Positions 17,584 through 24,698 of a stretch of 64,000 nt of DNA are shown piece after piece. This DNA is from JAJYIV01 sp964616135 (GTDB lineage Bacteria; Patescibacteriota; Patescibacteriia; UBA9934; GWF2-40-263): NCBI GenBank assembly GCA_964616135.1, contig CAZTTQ010000002.1, forward strand, positions 1 to 64,000, written 5' to 3'. The notes under the pieces were generated by a model that did not search any database, was not told where the DNA came from, and was given only the letters and a program-made list of their open reading frames with translations. The position numbers and the translations under genes were made by a program. The number at the start of each line of letters is the position of its first letter. Position 1 is the first letter of the stretch.

Positions 17584-19971
17584 TTACGGCACGCCGCAAC
17601 GGGTCACGAGACCCGCGTCAGCGACGTCCGGCACGACGTTGCACGTCACGCCGTCTCCCGCATTCACGTCCACGACGGCCCAGTTGTACAGGTCGAGGTA
17701 GACGACTTCCGACGCGCTCGTCTCGACGCGCGGCGTGAAGAAGCGGATGCCGTTCGGCGCGAGCCCGAAGGTCAGGGTGACCGGCGGGTTCGGCGGCAGC
17801 GGGTCCACGGAATACAGAACCCGACCGCAGTTGGAGCTCAAGGACCAGCAGGCGCCGAAGTCGGAGCCGACCTCGACGGCCGTCACCGCGCCGATGCGCG
17901 GATCCTTGTTCGGCTCGCTCCAGCGGGCCGTGGTCGTGATCGCGTTCGTCTGCGAACCGACCAGGTCCACCGTCATCAGCTGGGTGCCGCTGCTCCAGGA
18001 GTAGCGGATGGTCCCGTAGCAAATGGCGTCCGGGTCCGCAGAGCCCTTGAGGCCGTCGCAGTCCAAGTCCAGGTTCGGCGCGCAGGCTTCGCGTGCCCCC
18101 GGACGGGCGAACTTCGACGTATCGTCGCAGTCCAGCGTGTTCTGCACGCGGCCCGCGATGGCGACGAAGGAGGAGACGCAGTTGGACAGGGTCCCCATGC
18201 CGTCTCCGTCCGCGTCCAGGCACCAGCTTCCCTGCGCGCACCCGTTGTTCAGGGTGCCGTCGCAGTCGTCGTCCGCGGCGTTGCCGCAGACTTCGACCGT
18301 CGCCGGGGTATTCTGCACGCAGCTGGACCACTCGTTGCGGACGCCGGAGGCGATGCACGTGGTGGNNNNNNNNNNNNNNNNNNNNNNNNNNNNNNNNNNN
18401 NNNNNNNNNNNNNNNNNNNNNNNNNNNNNNNNNNNNNNNNNNNNNNNNNNNNNNNNNNNNNNNNNCGGGGCGTTGGAGGCGCCGCAGGATTCCGCGGCGG
18501 GCTGGGTCGTCTGGACGCACTCGGTGTATCCGGTGCCGGCCGCGTTGCACGTCTTCGTGCCCGCGGCGCAGACGCCGGGCTTGCCGGTGGAGCAGGCGTA
18601 CGTCTGGGCGGGCACGCAGAGGCACCCGTTGGAGACGTCGCCGTCACAGTCCAGATCGAGCCCGTCGTTGCAGGACTCGCGCTGGGGCGCCGCGTTCTGC
18701 ACGCAGCTGGACCACTCGTTGCGGACGCCGGAGGCGATGCACGTGGTGGTGCCCGTGTCACACGCGCCCTTGAGGCCGGTGTGGCACGACTTCGTGGCGG
18801 CGAGGACGCACGGCGAGCAGCCTTCGTCGGCCGTGCCGTTGCAGTTCTCGTCGATCCCGTTGCCGGTCCCGTCGGGACCGCAGTTCTCCGCCACGGGGTT
18901 GACCGTGGGCTCGCAGACCCCGGTGGTACCGGAGCCGCGGGCGTTGCAGCGGAGGACGCCAGCCGTCCCGCACGCGCCCGTCATGCCGGTGGTGCACGAG
19001 GCGACCACGGCGTTCGGGGTGCACTGGCAGACCTCGTCGGTCTGCCCGTTGCAGTCCTCGTCGGCCCCGTTCGGGGCGTTGGAGGCGCCGCAGGATTCCG
19101 CGGCGGGCTGGGTCGTCTGGACGCACAGGCCCCACTCGGTGGAGCCGCTCGGCGTGGTACGGCAGGTCTGGAGGCCCGCGGCGCAGGCCCCCTTCTCCCC
19201 CGTCTTGCACGTCTGCGTGGCGTTGGCCGCGCAGAGGCACCCGTTGTCGGGCACGCCGTCGCAGTCCTCGTCTTCGCCGTTGCCGCAGACCTCGGGGGAC
19301 GGGCCGTGGTTCGGCACGCACTCGTCGAAGCCGCTGCCGTCGTCGAGGCAGCGCTTGAGGCCGTTCTTGCACGCGCCGAAGCGCGAGGGGACCTCGCACC
19401 GGACCATCAGGGCCGGCTGGCAGCGCGAGACGCACTCGACGTCCTCGTCCGCGTCGCCGTCGCAGTCGTCGTCCAGGCCGTTGCCGCAGATCTCGGCGCG
19501 GGCGACCTCGGACGGAACGCAGTCGGTCCACTTGGTCCCGGACGCGCGCCGCTCGCACAGGCGGGTGCCGAGGGCACAGACACCCTCTTCCCCGTCCACA
19601 TGGCAGCGCTCCCGGACGCCTTCCGGACAGGCGCAGATCTCGTCCGTGTGCCCGTCGCAGTTGTCGTCCCGGCCATTGCCGAGGCCGTTCGGGCCGCACT
19701 GCTCGGACAGGCCGTCCGGGAAGTTGAGCGGCACGCAGTCGGCGTGGCTGCCGTCCGGGTTGCACGCCTTCAGCCCGGTCGAGCAGATGCCCAGCAGGCC
19801 GGTGGCGCACTTCTCCGGGGCGCACGGGGGCGCCGGGTAGCACTTGTCACCGCGAGCGACCGTTCCCGCTCCGCACGGGGGCGGATCGGTGTTCGTCGCG
19901 ACGTCCTGGGTACAGGACGCCTGCAGGACGGCCAGACAGGCCGCCCACAGAACGATGTGGAACTTCCTCAT
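17584..19971 (-). CDS. Exported Cys-rich MopE-like repeat protein (contains assembly gap)
   Basis: About 795 codons if the gap is 100 bases. An N-terminal hydrophobic stretch ending LQASC is a likely lipoprotein or signal peptide. Eight or more units of the type CGNGLDDDCDG--DE--C (metal-binding MopE-like, PF11617-type) alternate with C-TG--G-C--G---C units. The acidic DxDxD-like residues and paired Cys suggest Ca/metal-bound, disulfide-stabilised repeats. A ~170-residue beta-rich C-terminal domain follows. Such proteins are common in Myxococcota and scattered elsewhere. Clear SD (GAGGAG, 8 bases before ATG 19971), own promoter and own terminator. The N run at 18366-18465 interrupts the repeats, so repeat number is unknown. 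Confidence 0.8.
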   Translation of the reverse strand: MRKFHIVLWAACLAVLQASCTQDVATNTDPPPCGAGTVARGDKCYPAPPCAPEKCATGLLGICSTGLKACNPDGSHADCVPLNFPDGLSEQCGPNGLGNGRDDNCDGHTDEICACPEGVRERCHVDGEEGVCALGTRLCERRASGTKWTDCVPSEVARAEICGNGLDDDCDGDADEDVECVSRCQPALMVRCEVPSRFGACKNGLKRCLDDGSGFDECVPNHGPSPEVCGNGEDEDCDGVPDNGCLCAANATQTCKTGEKGACAAGLQTCRTTPSGSTEWGLCVQTTQPAAESCGASNAPNGADEDCNGQTDEVCQCTPNAVVASCTTGMTGACGTAGVLRCNARGSGTTGVCEPTVNPVAENCGPDGTGNGIDENCNGTADEGCSPCVLAATKSCHTGLKGACDTGTTTCIASGVRNEWSSCVQNAAPQRESCNDGLDLDCDGDVSNGCLCVPAQTYACSTGKPGVCAAGTKTCNAAGTGYTECVQTTQPAAESCGASNAPXXXXXXXXXXXXXXXXXXXXXXXXXXXXXXXXXXTTCIASGVRNEWSSCVQNTPATVEVCGNAADDDCDGTLNNGCAQGSWCLDADGDGMGTLSNCVSSFVAIAGRVQNTLDCDDTSKFARPGAREACAPNLDLDCDGLKGSADPDAICYGTIRYSWSSGTQLMTVDLVGSQTNAITTTARWSEPNKDPRIGAVTAVEVGSDFGACWSLSSNCGRVLYSVDPLPPNPPVTLTFGLAPNGIRFFTPRVETSASEVVYLDLYNWAVVDVNAGDGVTCNVVPDVADAGLVTRCGVP
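18311..18365 (-). repeat. 55-bp exact repeat abutting the assembly gap (copy 1)
   Basis: Identical to 18695-18749; the identity begins exactly at 18311 and ends at the first N. It encodes the TTCIASGVRNEWSSCVQ unit of the MopE-like protein. Confidence 0.9.
18366..18465. other. Assembly gap (100 N) inside the repeat gene
   Basis: Exactly 100 N, a placeholder length. Both edges are 55-bp repeats, so the assembler stopped in repeated sequence. Confidence 0.99.
18466..18520 (-). repeat. 55-bp exact repeat abutting the assembly gap (copy 2)
   Basis: Identical to 19072-19126, starting at the last N and ending where the sequences diverge (T versus A). It encodes the VQTTQPAAESCGASNAP unit. Confidence 0.9.
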
Positions 19972-20141
19972 GGGTCTCTCTCCTCTTCGAACACGCCGCC
20001 AAAATGGCGGGGGCGCGCATGCGCGCCCTGGTAGGGTAGAACCGTTCGTCTCTTCGCCGGTTGTGAAAAGGCCCGGATCCGCCTTGAACCTGCCGAAACG
20101 CGTCCGTCGCGAGGGCGGAAATACCCGTCAACGAACGGCGT

Positions 20142-20170
20142 TTATTACCACGAAACGAACGAAAAGTCAA
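20142..20170 (-). promoter_or_regulatory. Promoter of the MopE-like gene
   Basis: Minus strand: TTGACT (20170-20165), 17-base spacer, TAATAA (20147-20142). It gives a ~165-base leader. Confidence 0.7.
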
Positions 20171-20184
20171 GGGGAAAACGAACG

Positions 20185-20227
20185 AAAAAAGAAACGAGCG
20201 GCAGGACCAGGAAGGTCCCGCCGCTCG
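20185..20227 (-). terminator. Hairpin terminator of the lipoprotein gene
   Basis: CGAGCGGC-A-GGACC (20195-20208), loop AGGAA, GGTCC-C-GCCGCTCG (20214-20227). The A run 20185-20190 gives a T tract on the minus strand. Confidence 0.85.
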
Positions 20228-20243
20228 AGAGAGCAGCGCGTCG

Positions 20244-20897
20244 TCAGTTCGTCGTGATCGGGCTCGGGAGCGAGCCTGACTTGCTCCCGGCCATCTCGGC
20301 GCCGCGGGTGTACCCCGTGACGGCGCGTGGCTCGAGCGTGAGGTCGCTCCCGCCGATGCGGCACTTCACCGTCGCGTTCGCGACGGGGCTCGAATAGTTC
20401 TCGGCCAGGTAACGTCCGGACGGCGTCTTGGCGCTGATCCGGACCGCGACCGGGTTGGCCGGGGCGGTCAGGTCCACACGGACCTTGGCGTTCGAGCCGG
20501 ACTTCGACCCGATGTTGACCCAGGTGCCGCGGCCGAGGGTCGAGGCGTTGGCAGACACCTCGTAGCCGACCTCCGTGAGGGAGTCGACGCCTTCGATGAT
20601 GCAGTAATTGTCGCCGACGGGGGTCGTGCCGTCGCTGACGCAGCTCTCGGAGCTGGCGTCCCAGTGCTTGCCGCTCGAGCACGTCGGCGTGCCCGTGTCG
20701 GCGACGCAGGCCTCGGACGTGCTGTCCCAGTGCTTGCCGGCGGAGCAGTTGTGCCCGTCGGTCACGCAGGCCTCCTTGGAGGAGTCCCACGTCTTGCCGG
20801 CGGAGCAGACGTCCGCCTCGCCGCCGCTGGTGTCCTCGAGGCCGCAGGCCCCGAGAATGAGGGTGAGGCCCACAAGGGCCGGGGTCTTCCGCGACAT
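20244..20897 (-). CDS. Lipoprotein with three Cys-rich SAGKxWD repeats
   Basis: 217 aa from ATG 20897, preceded by a good SD (GGAGG, 4 bases before the ATG). The lipobox LGAC lies at the end of a short hydrophobic segment (Cys ~19). Three adjacent copies of C(S)AGK-WD----ACV lie at residues ~31-90, each with a Cys pair likely to form a disulfide. A ~125-residue beta-rich C-terminal domain follows. The family is not recognised; short GKxWD Cys repeats of this style occur in deltaproteobacterial lipoproteins as far as I recall. Monocistronic, with its own promoter and terminator. The lipobox implies anchoring to the outer leaflet of a membrane. Confidence 0.78.
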   Translation of the reverse strand: MSRKTPALVGLTLILGACGLEDTSGGEADVCSAGKTWDSSKEACVTDGHNCSAGKHWDSTSEACVADTGTPTCSSGKHWDASSESCVSDGTTPVGDNYCIIEGVDSLTEVGYEVSANASTLGRGTWVNIGSKSGSNAKVRVDLTAPANPVAVRISAKTPSGRYLAENYSSPVANATVKCRIGGSDLTLEPRAVTGYTRGAEMAGSKSGSLPSPITTN

Positions 20898-20954
20898 GTT
20901 GCCTCCGATCCAGGCGGGATGCCTGGGTTCCCGATGCTGTTCGGGAAGAAGACA

Positions 20955-20983
20955 CCCTACCCTTTTTTGGCCTTTTTGTCAAG
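20955..20983 (-). promoter_or_regulatory. Promoter of the lipoprotein gene
   Basis: Minus strand: perfect TTGACA (20983-20978), 17-base spacer, TAGGGT (20960-20955). Confidence 0.65.
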
Positions 20984-21002
20984 GGCCGCGGGGATAGGGC
21001 GG

Positions 21003-21044
21003 AAAAAGAAAGCTCCCCCACGCACCAGACGGTGCATGGGGGAG
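21003..21044 (-). terminator. Hairpin terminator of the beta-barrel-like gene
   Basis: CTCCCCCA-C-GCACC (21013-21026), AGAC loop, GGTGC-A-TGGGGGAG (21031-21044). The A run 21003-21007 gives the T tract on the minus strand. Confidence 0.85.
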
Positions 21045-21057
21045 GAAAGAGAAGCCG

Positions 21058-22473
21058 TCAGAAGACGAAGCCGGCCTTGAGCGCCAGCGGGAATGCGTAC
21101 CCGTTGGCCCTCACCGACTTGCCGTCCACGGTGCCGGAGACCCAGTCCCACGCGAGCGGGTCCAGGTCGAGGGCGAGGCGGAACGCGGAGTCCGCCGGCA
21201 CCACCTCCAGGCGACCTCCCACTCCGGCGCCGAACGCGAACGCGCTCGACAGCGGAGCCGTGGCCAGGAAGTTCGTTCCCTGGACGCGGAGAGTCAGTGC
21301 CGGCCCAATGAGCAGCCAGGAAGGCCACCCGTCGGGGGTCCAGACGTACGCGACGCGGATGGAACCGCCCGCGCCGTAGGCCGTCGTCGGGACACCCTTG
21401 CTGTCGCGCAGCTGCTCGATGAGCGGCACCTGGATCGTGACGTCCAGGTGGAGCTTCTGCGCGTGGAGTAGGAAGGCCAATCCGGCCGGCGCGAGGTTGT
21501 TCCCGCCGCGCCGAACCACCTTCCCCTGCTCCAGCGTGGGCTGGGTCAGGGCCCCACCGAGGACGTAGGCGATGCCCAGGTGCACAGCTCGCGCCGCGCT
21601 CTCCTGTGCCGCCAGCGCCGCCGCGAGGGCCTCTTCGGCCTTCCGCTGGGCCACGCGCACACCGAGGATGGCGATGCGGATGGTCGGGTGGGTCTTCGGA
21701 TCGGCCAGGCACTTTTCGAACTTCGCCTGACCGGTCATGGTTCCGTCCGTCGCCACCTCGTCGAGGAGGGCGGCGCCCTTGGTTGCGAGTTCTTCGCACT
21801 CGGACGAGTGCTTGAGCTGCTCGGCGAACTTCTTGATCTCGCCGTCGAGCCTCACCGTCTCCGCACGGAGCTTGGTCTGCGCGTCCTCGGCCGCCGTGAG
21901 GCGGTCGGTGACGGGCACGAGGTCGACCGGCGGCGGAAGCTTGAGGGCCTCCATCGCCGTCTTGATCTTGGTGTCGACCCGGCGATCGGCGGCCCGGCGG
22001 GCCGCCCACGCCGTGCACTGCCACTCGCCGACGACGAACCGCTCCTTCGCTTGCGCGAGGGTCAGCGTCGTCTTCTTGTCGGGCTGGAGGCCCGGCAGGA
22101 GGTCGGGGTCGTTGCAGAACCCGACCCGCTCGAGGGCGGTGGTCTTCCCGGCGTTGGGGCCGGAGAGGTCGCACCGTGCGTCGACGTCGGAAGGGGTCGC
22201 GGGGGTCGGCTTGGTGCCGTCCCACGTGCCGCCCCCGGCCTTGCAGTTCGCCTCCTCGGCCTTGGGGTCCGCCTTGACGGCGGCCGGGGGCTTCGGAGCG
22301 GCGGGCGGCGGCGCGACCACGAGGGCCGTGCCGGGCTCGACCGCGACCTTGATGGTCGCGGAGTCGCCGGGGGCGAGCTTCACGTCGATGTTGTTCGACG
22401 TGCCGGCCTGGGCGGCCGCGTTCATGGGCAGGGCGGCCGCGGCGAGCGCGACCACGAGGGCGAGAATCCGCAT
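21058..22473 (-). CDS. Exported protein with coiled coil and possible outer-membrane beta-barrel domain
   Basis: 471 aa from ATG 22473, chosen for its SD (AAGGAG, 6 bases upstream) and signal peptide (MRILALVVALAAAALP..., ending AAAQA). Residues ~25-65 are beta/Pro-rich. A Cys-containing region follows, with NCKAGGGTWDG, RCDLS and FCNDP. Residues ~165-260 are strongly helical (coiled coil around AAEDAQTKLRAETVRLDGEIKKF). Residues ~285-471 have alternating hydrophobic strands and end in ALKAGFVF; a terminal aromatic after a strand is a hallmark of outer-membrane barrels. If so, it would fit a diderm host better than a typical Patescibacterium. No family assigned with certainty. Confidence 0.7.
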   Translation of the reverse strand: MRILALVVALAAAALPMNAAAQAGTSNNIDVKLAPGDSATIKVAVEPGTALVVAPPPAAPKPPAAVKADPKAEEANCKAGGGTWDGTKPTPATPSDVDARCDLSGPNAGKTTALERVGFCNDPDLLPGLQPDKKTTLTLAQAKERFVVGEWQCTAWAARRAADRRVDTKIKTAMEALKLPPPVDLVPVTDRLTAAEDAQTKLRAETVRLDGEIKKFAEQLKHSSECEELATKGAALLDEVATDGTMTGQAKFEKCLADPKTHPTIRIAILGVRVAQRKAEEALAAALAAQESAARAVHLGIAYVLGGALTQPTLEQGKVVRRGGNNLAPAGLAFLLHAQKLHLDVTIQVPLIEQLRDSKGVPTTAYGAGGSIRVAYVWTPDGWPSWLLIGPALTLRVQGTNFLATAPLSSAFAFGAGVGGRLEVVPADSAFRLALDLDPLAWDWVSGTVDGKSVRANGYAFPLALKAGFVF

Positions 22474-22711
22474 GGCGGACTCCTTCTGGCGGCCGGTCTG
22501 GCCACCGGTGGTGCGGCTCGCGCCGCGGGTGGACTTCATGGATGACATGAGTACTCCTGTGTCCGGGGATCCGGACTGTGCGTCTTCACTTGCGAAAAAG
22601 CGTGAGCAGTCGTACGGACAAGGGAGGATTCCCTTGCCCGCCCGCCTGCTTGCGTGGCCCGACGGTTCCCTTTCCACAAGGAGGAGATGTGAAAAGGGAC
22701 GTCAGGCCGCG

Positions 22712-22721
22712 NNNNNNNNNN
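22712..22721. other. Assembly gap (10 N)
   Basis: Ten N between the beta-barrel-like gene's leader and its probable promoter; true length unknown. Confidence 0.99.
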
Positions 22722-22757
22722 AAATCGGCGGACTCCTGGCTCGTTTTTGAAGATCGG

Positions 22758-22786
22758 AATATACCAAAAAAGAGACGTTTTGTCAA
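22758..22786 (-). promoter_or_regulatory. Strong promoter reading toward the beta-barrel-like gene
   Basis: Minus strand: perfect TTGACA (22786-22781), 17-base spacer, TATATT (22763-22758). It lies on the far side of the N gap from the gene it probably drives. Confidence 0.75.
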
Positions 22787-22805
22787 GAGGTGATGGACAA
22801 AATCA

Positions 22806-22893
22806 ATCAAAAAGGCCTGAAAAAGAAGCTTTTCGAGGCCTTGACCCTCATTTTGGCCCATGGTAAAAATCCCCCGCAAGCCCGTTTCGGGGG
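22806..22893 (-). terminator. Two stacked terminator-like hairpins
   Basis: Reading the minus strand: CCCCCG (22893-22888), an 11-base loop and CGGGGG (22876-22871), then ATTTTT. Next, AAGGCCT ... AGGCCTT followed by TTT (about 22842-22803). They come after the terminator of the Wzz-like gene, so three stops lie in series. Confidence 0.5.
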
Positions 22894-22949
22894 CCCAACG
22901 CAGCGATCGCGGCGTCTCCTCCTCGCCACGACCCGCCAGGTTGGGCCCC
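22889..22949 (-). ncRNA. Candidate structured RNA with 11-bp closing stem
   Basis: GGGGGCCCAAC (22889-22899) and GTTGGGCCCCC (22939-22949) pair perfectly. Inside, on the minus strand, GGTCGTGGCG pairs with CGCCGCGATC around a purine loop AGGAGGAGA. The 3' arm of the closing stem overlaps the 5' arm of the next terminator hairpin, so the two folds exclude each other. No known RNA family recognised and no promoter identified directly before it. Confidence 0.35.
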
Positions 22950-22964
22950 CAAAGCGGGGTTCGA

Positions 22965-22989
22965 AAAAACCACCCTCCAGGGGTGGTTT
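22965..22989 (-). terminator. Terminator of the permease-Wzz operon
   Basis: AAAACCACCC (22965-22974), loop TCCAG, GGGTGGTTTT (22980-22989), overlapping the stop of the Wzz-like gene. Confidence 0.8.
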
Positions 22990-23633
22990 TATGCTTGTTC
23001 GTGGATCAACGGCTGTTTGCGATGCTGGCGTTCGGCCAAGAACAGGACGTAGCCCGCTCCAGCAAGACCGCCGAGGAATAGGCCGGAAAGTCCGTTCGCC
23101 AACAGATTCGGTTTCACCCACCAGCGGGAATTAAGCGGCGCGTCCACCAATCGGACTTGGACGTTGCCGCCGGACGTGTAGTCTCCCGCATATTGGGTCA
23201 GGACGAACGCGATGGCTTGGGCGATTTGTTCCGCCTGCTTTACGTCCTTATGGTAGGCCGTGATCGTCAGCAAGCCGGATCCGCGCGAGACGGTTGCGTC
23301 CACCGTCTTTGCCCATGCCTGACGACGCTTATTGTCCTGGAGCGGAAAACCGTTGGGATCCACGCTAAACCCGGCGTCCAGCACGCGGTCAAAGAACGTG
23401 GTGGTGTACACGATCGTGGACAAGTTCTCCGCGATGCGTTCTTCAGACCGGCTGGCCGTGTACGCGTCCACCGCCGTCCCGACGTCCTGCAAGATAAGCA
23501 GGCGGACGCGGGAAGAATATTTGAGCGGCTCCGTCAGTGACAATGCCAACGCCAGGAACAAGCCGAATCCCGCGAAGCGGAGCACGGTTTTCCAAGAGTA
23601 TAGAACGGCGGTGGCGGGAGACACGCGGCTCAT
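22989..23633 (-). CDS. Wzz-like polysaccharide chain-length protein
   Basis: 214 aa. An N-terminal membrane helix (FAGFGLFLALALSL, ~residues 20-36), a ~140-residue extracytoplasmic domain and a C-terminal helix (LLANGLSGLFLGGLAGAGYVLFL, ~178-203) with a short basic tail form the two-helix hairpin topology of Wzz/polysaccharide co-polymerases. YSSRVRLLILQDVGTAVDAYTASRSEERIAENLS fits the Wzz N-terminal domain. No Walker kinase domain follows, so it is the Wzz-only type. It would set glycan chain length together with the polymerase at 15972-17501. Last gene of the six-gene operon. Confidence 0.75.
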   Translation of the reverse strand: MSRVSPATAVLYSWKTVLRFAGFGLFLALALSLTEPLKYSSRVRLLILQDVGTAVDAYTASRSEERIAENLSTIVYTTTFFDRVLDAGFSVDPNGFPLQDNKRRQAWAKTVDATVSRGSGLLTITAYHKDVKQAEQIAQAIAFVLTQYAGDYTSGGNVQVRLVDAPLNSRWWVKPNLLANGLSGLFLGGLAGAGYVLFLAERQHRKQPLIHEQA

Positions 23634-23662
23634 AGTGGGCCCATGATACCAAATTCGACGGA

Positions 23663-24697
23663 TTAACGCAGCTTCACGCGCAAGTCCACCGCCGTGCCCG
23701 CGCGGTCCACGGACAGGACCAGTTCTTGTCCGACGACAGCGGAACCGACCGCGTCGTCCAAGGAATAGAACGCGTCCAGGGCCCGGCCATCGACAGACGT
23801 AACGATATCCCCGGCACGCAGACCCGCAACGTCCGCGGCCGTCCCCTTCCCCACGACTACCATCAACGCGCCGGATTCACGGCCGTTGGTCCGGGACGAC
23901 GGAACGGCGGAGGCAACAGACAAGTCTAAGAACGAAGCCCCAAGCGACGCGTGTGCCACGGCACCTTCTTTTACCAAGGTTCGGAAAGCGGACAGGACCA
24001 GCTCCAACGGAACCGCGCCTTCCGCGCCAGAGACGGCAAGCAGGTTCCCTTGCGTGTCAAAAACACCCGCACCATCGTCTCCAACATATCCGGCCAAGGA
24101 AAGCCGGCGGGAGAACCGATCCGCTCCGACGGAGGACGGACGGACGGAGGAAACGAGCGAGGTGCGGCGGACGGAAGCCTCTCCTTCTACAACGTAAAGA
24201 AGCTGGCCCGGCCGGACCGCGTATGAATTGCCAAATGTGGCAGCGGGCAAATTCCGCGCGCCCGTCTTCAAAAAGAGGACGCCCGTCGCGGCGTCTGCGG
24301 CCGTACGCTCCACGGGATACGAACGGCGGCCGACCAACACGGCCTTTACCGGTACCCGGACGAACGCCGTCGCAATCCAACCGTCCGACGTCAGCACGAC
24401 GCCATTTCCACCCGCCGTGCCGGGATCAATGCCGTCCGTACCCGCCGCCGCAAACGACAGGCGGACCGCCGTGGACAGCGCCTTGTCATGCAGACGATCA
24501 AACGGCGCTTCCGTTTCCTCGGAGACGCGCGGCGAGGACAACCGCAAGGGCGATACCAGCTCCCCAAGGGCAGTCGCGTAATCGGAAAACGAACCGATGG
24601 TCAAGGCAGCGGCAAGGACGCCGCCGGCGAGCGACACGGACAACGACACAACGACGACGCGCAGCGTCAGCGGCCACGTAGGAGAAGGGGGAGCCAT
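23663..24697 (-). CDS. Catalytically inactive HtrA-like PDZ protein
   Basis: 344 aa. An N-terminal membrane helix (~10-32), a trypsin-like beta-barrel domain (~75-250) and a C-terminal PDZ domain (~255-344, GALMVVVGKGTAADVAGLRAGDIVTSVDG). Compared with the intact HtrA at 33194-34375, all three catalytic positions are lost: TNRHVV becomes TAFVRV (~110-115), the Asp of DPFLDVALLRV becomes Gly in DAATGVLFLK (~135-144), and GNSGG becomes GDDGA (~206-210). The fold motifs and PDZ remain, so it is probably a binding or scaffold pseudoprotease in the envelope. It starts one base after the upstream stop, implying translational coupling. Confidence 0.85.
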   Translation of the reverse strand: MAPPSPTWPLTLRVVVVSLSVSLAGGVLAAALTIGSFSDYATALGELVSPLRLSSPRVSEETEAPFDRLHDKALSTAVRLSFAAAGTDGIDPGTAGGNGVVLTSDGWIATAFVRVPVKAVLVGRRSYPVERTAADAATGVLFLKTGARNLPAATFGNSYAVRPGQLLYVVEGEASVRRTSLVSSVRPSSVGADRFSRRLSLAGYVGDDGAGVFDTQGNLLAVSGAEGAVPLELVLSAFRTLVKEGAVAHASLGASFLDLSVASAVPSSRTNGRESGALMVVVGKGTAADVAGLRAGDIVTSVDGRALDAFYSLDDAVGSAVVGQELVLSVDRAGTAVDLRVKLR

Positions 24698-24698
24698 A

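Larger units (their letters stand above)
22474..22988. other. Noncoding stretch with gap, promoter and stacked hairpins
   Basis: 515 bases without a supported gene. 22474-22711 is the leader of the beta-barrel-like gene; on the plus strand it ends with an SD-like AAGGAGG and a GTG at 22689 that runs into the N gap, possibly a truncated gene start but unproven. 22712-22721 is the gap. 22758-22786 is a strong minus-strand promoter. 22806-22989 holds three hairpin systems, described separately. Confidence 0.7.

Noticed and set aside
18023..19840. Plus-strand frame across the MopE-like gene
   Set aside because: It reads through the N gap, and its translation is the mirror of Cys/Asp repeats; no start context or domain.
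22672..22711. SD-like AAGGAGG followed by GTG running into the N gap (plus strand)
   Set aside because: Only eight codons are visible before the gap, and a minus-strand promoter lies just beyond it; too little to call a gene.
22790..23134. Small plus-strand frame beginning MDKINQKGLKKKLFEA
   Set aside because: The first ~30 residues look protein-like, but the frame then runs through two hairpins and into the antisense of the Wzz-like gene. It may be a fragment but cannot be supported.
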